From NCBI RefSeq assembly GCF_001282725.1, contig NZ_LN876587.1:1573343-1637342 (forward strand): DNA of 64,000 nucleotides, in the 5' to 3' direction. The position numbers were made by a program, and so were the translations under genes. How positions within the stretch are numbered: position 1 is the first letter of the stretch; each line of letters opens with the position of its first letter. Shown one piece after another: positions 57,584 through 64,000 of the stretch. Source of the DNA: Inediibacterium massiliense (GTDB lineage Bacteria; Bacillota; Clostridia; Peptostreptococcales; Thermotaleaceae). The notes under the pieces were generated by a model. The model was not told the origin of the DNA and did no database searches. It saw nothing but the letters and a program-made list of their open reading frames with translations.

Positions 57584-57681
57584 ATTGCCTATTAAAATAA
57601 TTCATCATCAAATAAATTCCCTCTGGTGATATTTTTATAAATCTGTTACCATATGAATAGAGGATAAAAGGGGGAAATGCT

Positions 57682-58677
57682 ATGAAAAATATCCATAAGG
57701 TTGCTGTCATCTTTACAGGAGGTACTATATCTATGAAAATAGATCCTAGAATCTCTGCAGCCATTCCAGCTTTATCAAGCGAAGAAATTATGTCTATGGT
57801 AACAAATATTGATAAATATGCAGATATAGAAATCGTTAACTTCGCCAGAATTCCAGGGCCTCATATGACTCCACAAAAAATGATGGAGCTATCCAAACTC
57901 GTAAAAAAACTAACCATAAGAGATGATATTACTGGAATTGTCATTACTCATGGAACAGACTCCCTGGAAGAAACGGCCTATTTACTAGATCTTACCATAA
58001 ACAGTCAAAAGCCTATTATTGTAGTTGGTGCTATGCGAAATAGCTCTGAACTAGGATATGATGGTTCCAGCAATCTCTCTGCTGCTATATGTACTGCCAT
58101 ATCTGATCAATCCAAAAACAAAGGTGTCTTAATTGTAATGAACAATGAATTAAATGCTGCTAGTGAAGTAACCAAAACTCATACACTTGCCCTTGATACT
58201 TTTAAATCTTTAGAATTTGGTCCTTTAGGAATTGTAGACAATGATGAAGTTATTTTTTATAGAGATATTACCAAACACATTCATATTGAAACAGAAACTA
58301 TAGAAGAAAAAGTAGATCTTATTAAAGCTGTTGCTGGAATGGATTCTCGATTGATTAAATTCTGTGTAGATTCAGGTAGTAAAGGAATTGTACTAGAAGC
58401 TATGGGAAGAGGAAATGTTCCCCCTATGATGGTAGAAGGAATTGAATATGCTATCTCTCATGGTGTGATCATAGTGATGGTTTCTAGATGTCCTATGGGT
58501 AGGGTTTTAGATACATATGGATATGAAGGAGCTGGAAGATCGTTAAGAAATCTTGGGGTAATTTTAGGAGGAAATCTCCCAGGTCAAAAAGCAAGGATTA
58601 AATTAATGCTTGCTTTAAGTGCTACCAATGATTTACAAGAAATTAAAACCATATTTGAAAAAAGTTTTTATCAATAA
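57682..58677 (+). CDS. ansA: L-asparaginase (type I)
   Basis: 331 residues. Catalytic threonines are visible in AVIFTGGTISMKI and ITHGTDSLEETAYLLDLTI, and the conserved Lys region in VIVVGAMRNSSELGYDGSSN (residues as read nearby). No signal peptide, so it is the cytosolic type that hydrolyses asparagine to aspartate and ammonia. GGGGGAAA precedes the ATG. The upstream RNA (57480-57583) may regulate it. Confidence 0.93.
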   Translation: MKNIHKVAVIFTGGTISMKIDPRISAAIPALSSEEIMSMVTNIDKYADIEIVNFARIPGPHMTPQKMMELSKLVKKLTIRDDITGIVITHGTDSLEETAYLLDLTINSQKPIIVVGAMRNSSELGYDGSSNLSAAICTAISDQSKNKGVLIVMNNELNAASEVTKTHTLALDTFKSLEFGPLGIVDNDEVIFYRDITKHIHIETETIEEKVDLIKAVAGMDSRLIKFCVDSGSKGIVLEAMGRGNVPPMMVEGIEYAISHGVIIVMVSRCPMGRVLDTYGYEGAGRSLRNLGVILGGNLPGQKARIKLMLALSATNDLQEIKTIFEKSFYQ

Positions 58678-58712
58678 AAATTCGCATATGCAAAAGCATA
58701 TGCGAATTTTTT
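58676..58712. terminator. Bidirectional terminator
   Basis: AAAATTCGCATATGC, 4-base loop and perfect complement with T run; between convergent ansA and the HD-GYP gene. Confidence 0.85.
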
Positions 58713-59763
58713 ATGCCAATACTTCCACAATTTCATATTCTAATGATTTATTTAAATCAATAAATTTATTATTTATTTTAACCAAGGGTCTTGTAGGCAT
58801 TTGTTTATTTACTAATACAATCTCACCAATTTCTCCTGTATTGAGTTGTACAATATTTCCTACATAAAATTTAGAAATTTGAAAGAGAAATTGATTAGAT
58901 ATATATGGATCTAACACTCCAAATCTATTTTTTGCAATCAGTTCTGCTACTTTAAAAGGGGATTGTTTTTGTTTATATACTCTTTGGGCTGTCATAGCAT
59001 CAAATATATCTGCAATAGCAATAACCTTAGCAAATTCATGAATTTTATTTGCTTTGATCTTTAATGGATACCCACTTCCATCCATTCTTTCATGATGTTG
59101 CAAGACTCCACAACATATATCAAAATTCCATCTTTCCTGTGCCAAAATTTCATACCCTAAAGTAGGATGAGCTTGAATAATTTGAAACTCTTCTTCTGAT
59201 AATTTATCTGGTTTATTGATAATACGAGAATCTATCCTACATTTTCCAATATCATGAAGAATTGCTGCAATGGATAATTGATCTAGATCATTTTGAGTAT
59301 AATTTAACCATTTTCCAATCATAGTAGCCAAAATGCATACATTAATAGAATGTTTATAAGTATAATCATCTACTACTTTTAATCTTCTTAATCTAGACAA
59401 TATATTATTATCCTCTACCACTTCCTCAATAAGGGGTAATGTAGCATTTTTTATCATTTCCACCTCTATTTTTTTACCTAATCCTACCTCTTCATAAACT
59501 TTTTTAAAATCTGAAAGACTCTTCATATAAGGCTGTCTCAATTTTATATCCGGTATAATTTTTAATCTTTTAGATAATTCTTCATCTATATTTTCTTCCT
59601 TTTCTTTTACACATATATAATAAATATTCATCTTTTGTATTTTTTCAATATGTTCTTCTGTAAGAATTGTATCTCTCGTCAAAAAAATCAAATCATATTT
59701 TCCTATAATATCTTGAGCTAGCATCATTCCTGGCTTTATGTCATGTATATCTATAAATTTCAT
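58711..59763 (-). CDS. HD-GYP domain protein, probable c-di-GMP phosphodiesterase
   Basis: About 350 residues from ATG 59763 (GAGGGGAATC precedes it; the frame opens at 59826). The N-terminal DUF3391-like part begins MKFIDIHDIKPGMMLAQDII. The HD-GYP domain follows at about 130-300: YKHSINVCILATMIG, AAILHDIGKCRID, QHHERMDGSGYP. All core ligands (H, HD, HH) and the GYP motif are kept, so it should hydrolyse cyclic di-GMP. No receiver domain or membrane segment. The signal is unknown. Confidence 0.87.
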   Translation of the reverse strand: MKFIDIHDIKPGMMLAQDIIGKYDLIFLTRDTILTEEHIEKIQKMNIYYICVKEKEENIDEELSKRLKIIPDIKLRQPYMKSLSDFKKVYEEVGLGKKIEVEMIKNATLPLIEEVVEDNNILSRLRRLKVVDDYTYKHSINVCILATMIGKWLNYTQNDLDQLSIAAILHDIGKCRIDSRIINKPDKLSEEEFQIIQAHPTLGYEILAQERWNFDICCGVLQHHERMDGSGYPLKIKANKIHEFAKVIAIADIFDAMTAQRVYKQKQSPFKVAELIAKNRFGVLDPYISNQFLFQISKFYVGNIVQLNTGEIGEIVLVNKQMPTRPLVKINNKFIDLNKSLEYEIVEVLA

Positions 59764-59840
59764 CCGATTCCCCTCTTTCAGAAAATATATAAAAATACAT
59801 TTGTTAATTTCTACATATTTCCTCATTTTCCTTCAACAGT

Positions 59841-60212
59841 TTATGATTTTATTACTTTTCTCCCACAATTTTTACAATAATGTTCATCTTCTTCAAACGC
59901 AATTCCACAGTAGCTACAATATTCCAGTCCCATTAATGCATTTAACTTTCTTTTTATATTGTTTCTTTCTCTTTCTATTTGTTGAATTTGTCGGCATTTT
60001 ACTTGAATATCTGTAATCGGCATATCATTTTTTTTACTAAAAAAATATTCATAAATGATATCACCAATAGAAACCTTTATGGCTTGTATTTGTTTGTCTA
60101 TATTTTTTAGTTCTAACTTTAATTCTGCTATTTCAATTACCTCATCTGTCTTTTGAGATAAAATTTTTGTTCCCGATGTAACTTTATCTGCTAATTTATC
60201 TAAAAAATCCAT
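59841..60212 (-). CDS. Coiled-coil protein with C-terminal zinc ribbon
   Basis: 123 residues. The first 90 form a long helix or coiled coil (VIEIAELKLELKNIDKQIQA); the end carries CSYCG and CKNCG, a two-CxxC zinc ribbon. GAGGTGATCAA precedes the ATG. Function not known. It lies 77 bases upstream of the HD-GYP gene on the same strand and may share its transcript. Confidence 0.8.
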   Translation of the reverse strand: MDFLDKLADKVTSGTKILSQKTDEVIEIAELKLELKNIDKQIQAIKVSIGDIIYEYFFSKKNDMPITDIQVKCRQIQQIERERNNIKRKLNALMGLEYCSYCGIAFEEDEHYCKNCGRKVIKS

Positions 60213-60352
60213 TTGATCACCTCACTCCTATTATTAATATATGTCTTTTCTATGTAAAAAGCTTATTTGCCTTTTAAAAGTAATATCATTTATAATATAG
60301 AAATATAAGCTATTTTAAATTACATGATTTTATTCAAAAGGAGATGTATCTA

Positions 60353-61366
60353 TTGGAAATTTTAGAATATAAAATACAAGAGTCCATTCATTTGCCTAAA
60401 AACTTTTTATTGTCATATGAAGATATTAATTTTGCTTTATTCGATATTGAAACTACAGGACTTAGTTCTCTTCATAATCAAGTCATACTTATTGGACTTT
60501 TGTATATACAAAATGGTCAAATCACTATGAAACAATTTTTTTGTGAAAATAGAAAAGAAGAAATAGAGATTTTACAAGCTTTTGAAAAAGAAATAAAAAA
60601 GTTTCAGCTATTCATTAGCTATAATGGCGACACTTTTGATATTCCATTTTTAAATAAAAGATTTCAATTTCATAAAATAACTTATTGTATACAGAAACAT
60701 AAAAGTTTAGATTTATTAAAATGGGTAAAAAAAACAAAGGATTTATTTCAGTTTAATAATTGTAAACTAAAATCATTAGAAGAGCATTTAGGAATTTATA
60801 GAAATGATAAAATATCTGGAAAAGAAAGTGTTTCTCTTTATGAAGAATATGAAAAAAATCAAGCTGAACAGTTAAAAAAATTAATTCTTTTACATAATTA
60901 TGATGATTTATATTATTTTTCAAAGGCTTTATGTATTTTAGATCAAGCCCCTATAGATTATACATTAGAATGTTTTCCTCATATTTTTCATATATCTGAC
61001 AAAAACATAGGATATATTTTTCATCCATCTATAAAAAATGGATATTTCCAATTGGATGGATTTTATTCAGATATAAAAATAAAAAAAGACTACATTATCT
61101 ATGACAATGCTTTTCATTTAGAATATACGAAAAAATCATCTTCTTTTATTTTAAAAATTCCTCTGTACAAAGGAATACTCTCTACAGGAGCCAAATGTCT
61201 ATATATAGATACATTGGATTTTCCTTTTTCCTATTCTGTAGACAATACACCATCAGTTATTTCTTCTAATATTGTCATATTTAAGGAAGGTTCTATTATG
61301 AAGTTTACAGAAATTCATAGATTCATTATAGATCTACTTAGATATATTTTTACGGTTCACGAATAA
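60353..61366 (+). CDS. yprB: YprB-like RNase H-fold exonuclease
   Basis: 337 residues. A DEDD-type exonuclease core: FALFDIETTGLSS (first Asp-Glu), FISYNGDTFDIPFLNKRF (second Asp) and LLHNYDDLYYFSKAL (third). B. subtilis YprB has the same domain, often annotated as ribonuclease H-like. The substrate is not proved. GGAG abuts the ATG at 60344, whereas TTG 60353 has 9-base spacing, so TTG is preferred. The C-terminal third is diverged and has no recognised domain. Confidence 0.8.
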   Translation: MEILEYKIQESIHLPKNFLLSYEDINFALFDIETTGLSSLHNQVILIGLLYIQNGQITMKQFFCENRKEEIEILQAFEKEIKKFQLFISYNGDTFDIPFLNKRFQFHKITYCIQKHKSLDLLKWVKKTKDLFQFNNCKLKSLEEHLGIYRNDKISGKESVSLYEEYEKNQAEQLKKLILLHNYDDLYYFSKALCILDQAPIDYTLECFPHIFHISDKNIGYIFHPSIKNGYFQLDGFYSDIKIKKDYIIYDNAFHLEYTKKSSSFILKIPLYKGILSTGAKCLYIDTLDFPFSYSVDNTPSVISSNIVIFKEGSIMKFTEIHRFIIDLLRYIFTVHE

Positions 61367-61367
61367 G

Positions 61368-61475
61368 CAAAGTTATGAAAAATTCGCATATTCCTCTCGG
61401 AATTGCTCATGTCGCCAACGAAATTCTTTCATTTCATTCAGAATTTCCGTTTAGAATAAAAAACCGTCACTTGAT
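61368..61475. repeat. Degraded repeat fragments related to the palindromic element
   Basis: GCAAAGTTATGAAAAATTCG at the left resembles the end of the element family, and ATAAAAAACCGTCACTTGAT at 61457 onward resembles the inner side of the other end, reversed. Between them is AATTCGCATATTCCTCTCGG-type sequence not found in copies 1-3. It may be a recombined or different family member. Confidence 0.35.
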
Positions 61476-61486
61476 TTTCAATATAG

Positions 61487-61520
61487 AAAAAACACATCTA
61501 TCATATAGATGTGTTTTTTT
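61487..61520. terminator. Terminator of the rRNA-tRNA operon
   Basis: AAAAAACACATCTAT, 3-base loop and its complement with A and T runs, directly after the last tRNA (Phe) in the minus direction. Confidence 0.85.
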
Positions 61521-61595
61521 GGTGCCCAGAGGCGGAATCGAACCACCGACACGGGGATTTTCAGTCCCCTGCTCTACCGACTGAGCTATCTGGGC
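61520..61595 (-). tRNA. tRNA-Phe (GAA)
   Basis: Cloverleaf with GCCCAGA/TCTGGGC acceptor, anticodon loop CTGAAAA and encoded CCA. Last tRNA of the operon; its CCA touches the terminator. Confidence 0.95.
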
Positions 61596-61600
61596 AAGAA

Positions 61601-61677
61601 TGGTGGGCCTTCAGGGATTCGAACCCCGGACCTGCCGGTTATGAGCCGGACGCTCTAACCAACTGAGCTAAAGGCCC
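61601..61677 (-). tRNA. tRNA (CAT), probably Ile2 or Met
   Basis: Acceptor GGGCCTT/AAGGCCC, anticodon loop CTCATAA, CCA encoded. Clear initiator and elongator Met tRNAs lie elsewhere in the cluster, so lysidine-modified Ile2 is likely. Its sequence is repeated at 61930-62006. Confidence 0.85.
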
Positions 61678-61682
61678 CTATA

Positions 61683-61759
<77 letters not shown>

Positions 61760-61762
61760 ATA

Positions 61763-61839
61763 TGGTCGGGGTGGCAGGATTTGAACCCGCGGCCCTCTGG
61801 TCCCAAACCAGATGCGCTACCAAACTGCGCTACACCCCG
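61763..61839 (-). tRNA. tRNA-Pro (TGG)
   Basis: Acceptor CGGGGTG/CACCCCG, anticodon loop TTTGGGA, CCA encoded. Confidence 0.95.
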
Positions 61840-61844
61840 ATATA

Positions 61845-61920
61845 TGGCAGGGGCAGAAGGACTTGAACCCTCGGCACGTGGTTTTGGAGACCACTGCTCT
61901 ACCAACTGAGCTATACCCCT
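61845..61920 (-). tRNA. tRNA-Trp (CCA)
   Basis: Acceptor AGGGGTA/TGCCCCT, anticodon loop CTCCAAA, 3' GCCA encoded. Confidence 0.94.
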
Positions 61921-61929
61921 AAATAAAAA

Positions 61930-62006
61930 TGGTGGGCCTTCAGGGATTCGAACCCCGGACCTGCCGGTTATGAGCCGGACGCTCTAACCAACTGAGCTAA
62001 AGGCCC
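61930..62006 (-). tRNA. tRNA (CAT), second identical copy
   Basis: Same sequence as 61601-61677, so the 61.60-62.01 kb part of the cluster holds an internal duplicate. Confidence 0.85.
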
Positions 62007-62011
62007 CTACA

Positions 62012-62102
62012 TGGCGGAGAAGGCGGGATTCGAACCCGCGCACCAGTTGCCCGGCCTAACGGTTTAGCAAACCGTCCTCTTCAGCCTCTTGAGTACTTCT
62101 CC
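62012..62102 (-). tRNA. tRNA-Ser (GCT)
   Basis: Long variable arm, acceptor GGAGAAG/CTTCTCC, anticodon loop TTGCTAA, GCCA encoded. Confidence 0.94.
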
Positions 62103-62105
62103 ATG

Positions 62106-62195
<90 letters not shown>

Positions 62196-62201
62196 AGGAT
62201 T

Positions 62202-62277
62202 TGGTGACCCATCCGCGGCTCGAACGCGGGACACCTTGATTAAAAGTCAAGTGCTCTACCTACTGAGCTAATGGGTC
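62202..62277 (-). tRNA. tRNA-Lys (TTT)
   Basis: Acceptor GACCCAT/ATGGGTC, anticodon loop CTTTTAA, CCA encoded. Confidence 0.95.
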
Positions 62278-62280
62278 ATA

Positions 62281-62356
62281 TGGCTGGGGTAGCAGGACTC
62301 GAACCTACGGATGCCAGAGTCAAAGTCTGGTGCCTTACCGACTTGGCTATACCCCA
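62281..62356 (-). tRNA. tRNA-Gln (TTG)
   Basis: Acceptor TGGGGTA/TACCCCA, anticodon loop CTTTGAC, GCCA encoded. Confidence 0.95.
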
Positions 62357-62361
62357 TTATA

Positions 62362-62438
62362 TGGCGGGTCCACAGGGATTCGAACCCCGGACACACGGCT
62401 TAGAAGGCCGTTGCTCTATCCAACTGAGCTATGAACCC
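62362..62438 (-). tRNA. tRNA-Arg (TCT)
   Basis: Acceptor GGGTTCA paired with TGGACCC, anticodon loop CTTCTAA, GCCA encoded. Confidence 0.94.
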
Positions 62439-62443
62439 ATATT

Positions 62444-62517
62444 TGGAGCGGATGATGGGAATCGAACCCACGCTACCAGCTTGGAAGGCTGGAGTTCTAC
62501 CATTGAACTACATCCGC
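62444..62517 (-). tRNA. tRNA-Gly (TCC)
   Basis: Acceptor GCGGATG/CATCCGC, anticodon loop CTTCCAA, TCCA encoded. Confidence 0.95.
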
Positions 62518-62520
62518 ATT

Positions 62521-62595
62521 TGGAGCGGAAGACGAGATTCGAACTCGCGACCCTCGCCTTGGCAAGGCGATGCTCTACCACTGAGCCACTTCCGC
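62521..62595 (-). tRNA. tRNA-Gly (GCC)
   Basis: Acceptor GCGGAAG/CTTCCGC, anticodon loop TTGCCAA, TCCA encoded. Confidence 0.95.
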
Positions 62596-62599
62596 ATAT

Positions 62600-62684
62600 T
62601 GGTGGAGGAAGGTGGATTCGAACCACCGAAAGCTCAGCTAACGGATTTACAGTCCGCCCCCTTTGGCCACTCGGGAATTCCTCC
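62600..62684 (-). tRNA. tRNA-Tyr (GTA)
   Basis: Long variable arm, acceptor GGAGGAA/TTCCTCC, anticodon loop CTGTAAA, CCA encoded. Confidence 0.94.
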
Positions 62685-62688
62685 ATTT

Positions 62689-62764
62689 TGGAGCTGGCGA
62701 AGGGAATCGAACCCCCAACCTGCTGATTACAAGTCAGCTGCTCTACCGTTGAGCCACACCAGCT
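62689..62764 (-). tRNA. tRNA-Thr (TGT)
   Basis: Acceptor AGCTGGT paired with GCCAGCT, anticodon loop CTTGTAA, CCA encoded. Confidence 0.95.
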
Positions 62765-62774
62765 AATATAAAAA

Positions 62775-62851
62775 TGGCGACCCGGAAGGGGCTCGAACCC
62801 TCGACCTCCAGCGTGACAGGCTGGCATTCTAACCAACTGAACTACCGGGCC
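62775..62851 (-). tRNA. tRNA-Asp (GTC)
   Basis: Acceptor GGCCCGG paired with CCGGGTC, anticodon loop CTGTCAC, GCCA encoded. Confidence 0.94.
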
Positions 62852-62859
62852 AAAATAAA

Positions 62860-62935
62860 TGGTGGGCGCAATAGGGCTCGAACCTATGACCCCCTGCTTG
62901 TAAGGCAGGTGCTCTCCCAGCTGAGCTATGCGCCC
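62860..62935 (-). tRNA. tRNA-Val (TAC)
   Basis: Acceptor GGGCGCA/TGCGCCC, anticodon loop CTTACAA, CCA encoded. Confidence 0.95.
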
Positions 62936-62940
62936 TAAAA

Positions 62941-63015
62941 TGGTGACCCATCCGAGAATCGAACTCGGGTTACCGCCGTGAAAGGGCGGTGTCTTGACCG
63001 CTTGACCAATGGGCC
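62941..63015 (-). tRNA. tRNA-Glu (TTC)
   Basis: Acceptor GGCCCAT paired with ATGGGTC, anticodon loop CTTTCAC, CCA encoded. Confidence 0.94.
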
Positions 63016-63022
63016 TTAATAA

Positions 63023-63099
63023 TGGTAGCGGCGAGTGGACTTGAACCACCGACCTTCCGGGTATGAACCGGACGCTCTAGCCAACTAAGCTACGCCGCC
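63023..63099 (-). tRNA. tRNA-Met (CAT), elongator
   Basis: Acceptor GGCGGCG paired with CGCCGCT-type end, anticodon loop TTCATAC, CCA encoded. The body resembles firmicute elongator Met tRNA. Confidence 0.9.
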
Positions 63100-63104
63100 A
63101 TTAA

Positions 63105-63180
<76 letters not shown>

Positions 63181-63185
63181 ATATT

Positions 63186-63274
63186 TGGTGCCGGGGACCG
63201 GAATCGAACCGGTACGATCTGTAAGGACCGCAGGATTTTAAGTCCTGTGCGTCTGCCAGTTCCGCCACCCCGGC
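63186..63274 (-). tRNA. tRNA-Leu (TAA)
   Basis: Long variable arm, acceptor GCCGGGG/CCCCGGC, anticodon loop CTTAAAA, CCA encoded. Confidence 0.94.
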
Positions 63275-63279
63275 ATTTT

Positions 63280-63354
63280 TGGCTCCAAGGGTGGGGCTCG
63301 AACCCACAGCCTACCGGTTAACAGCCGGTTGCTCCACCATTGAGCTACCTTGGA
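63280..63354 (-). tRNA. tRNA-Asn (GTT)
   Basis: Acceptor TCCAAGG/CCTTGGA, anticodon loop CTGTTAA, GCCA encoded. First tRNA after 5S rRNA. Confidence 0.95.
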
Positions 63355-63361
63355 ACATAAA

Positions 63362-63475
63362 CTAGCGACGACCTACTCTCCCAGGGCGCTACCGCCCAAG
63401 TACCATCAGCGCTGAAGAGCTTAACTTCTGTGTTCGATATGGGAACAGGTGTAGCCTCCTCGCTATTGTCACTAG
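63362..63475 (-). rRNA. rrf: 5S ribosomal RNA
   Basis: About 114 bases with the conserved 5S segments: complement of CGAACACAGAAGTTAAGCTC near the 5' part and of GGGAGAGTAGGTCG at the 3' end. Ends placed by the terminal stem (TAGTGAC region against GTCGCTAG), with an error of a few bases. Confidence 0.92.
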
Positions 63476-63497
63476 ATTTATTTTAAAGACAAGATAT

Positions 63498-63526
63498 ATA
63501 TTAACACATTTTTTCCTTTTTGTCAA
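63498..63526 (-). promoter_or_regulatory. SigmaA promoter before 5S rRNA and tRNA cluster
   Basis: On the minus strand TTGACA (63521-63526), 17-base spacer, TAATAT (63498-63503), between 23S and 5S. It would let 5S and the 22 tRNAs be transcribed apart from the upstream rRNA genes. Confidence 0.6.
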
Positions 63527-63612
63527 CAAACTTTTTAATAATAACAAAATTTATTTTATCATTTTCTAGTTTTGTCAACATATATACCTTGAAAATTAAA
63601 CAATGCAAAATC

Positions 63613-64000
<388 letters not shown>

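Noticed and set aside
57516..57764. Minus-strand open frame over the small RNA and ansA start
   Set aside because: It overlaps the asparaginase start and the UUCG hairpin, has no ribosome site and is best explained as a shadow.
63553..63578. Second promoter between 23S and 5S
   Set aside because: TTGACA is present at 63573-63578, but the nearest -10-like box is only 14 bases away.

Overview
The window looks like the chromosome of a low-GC, endospore-forming, most likely anaerobic member of the Clostridia. It carries spoIIAA-spoIIAB-sigF followed by the complete spoVA operon, an H-type spore protein (sspH), a CsxC-like spore-surface gene, a superoxide reductase and tyrosine phenol-lyase. Shine-Dalgarno sites are strong (AGGAGG-type) and starts are often TTG or GTG. 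The genus cannot be fixed from the sequence alone.

Layout. 1-12 kb: zinc-ligand-free S4 paralogue under a Fur-type box, sspH, an RlmI-like methyltransferase, an ECF sigma/anti-sigma pair, YabR, an OFA transporter, CsxC-like protein, MTA/SAH nucleosidase-like protein, ABC-F protein, Gmad2 lipoprotein and polysaccharide deacetylase. 12.2-14.4 kb: a palindromic non-autonomous element with long direct repeats in a terminator, itself interrupted by a group II intron. 14.4-21.1 kb: ClpE-like ATPase, YjdF-like protein, SpeD, flavin amine oxidase, SfsA and another copy of the element. 21.16-38.5 kb: a complete type I-D CRISPR-Cas locus. 38.6-47.9 kb: superoxide reductase, a phosphoesterase/unknown pair, YdjM-like protein with a LexA-type box, uracil permease with a PyrR-type leader, tyrosine phenol-lyase and a class A PBP. 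47.9-57.3 kb: spoVA and spoIIA operons, thiI, cysteine desulfurase. 57.4-61.4 kb: candidate small RNA, asparaginase, HD-GYP protein, zinc ribbon protein, YprB-like nuclease. 61.5-64 kb: 22 tRNA genes, 5S rRNA and the 3' end of 23S rRNA, all on the minus strand.

The CRISPR locus is the main system. The array has 88 repeats and 87 spacers by hand count and, judging from the GAAAC end of the repeat, is transcribed on the minus strand from a leader beside cas2. Upstream, on the same strand, lie a WYL-domain regulator and cas10d-csc2-csc1-cas3'-cas6-cas4-cas1-cas2. HD nuclease motifs are in Cas10d, and Cas3' is helicase only, as expected for type I-D. A strong internal Shine-Dalgarno and in-frame GTG inside cas10d predict a separate 128-residue Cas11d small subunit.

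The most novel-looking items are a roughly 200-bp palindromic element family in which two of three copies are flanked by 24-27 bp direct repeats of hairpin-forming sequence; the group II intron at the edge of one copy; the Fur/Zur-type box over the promoter of the S4 paralogue; a candidate C-rich small RNA before the asparaginase gene; a leader before the uracil permease with two PyrR-type hairpins; and an unannotated 47-residue membrane protein gene between sigF and spoVAA.
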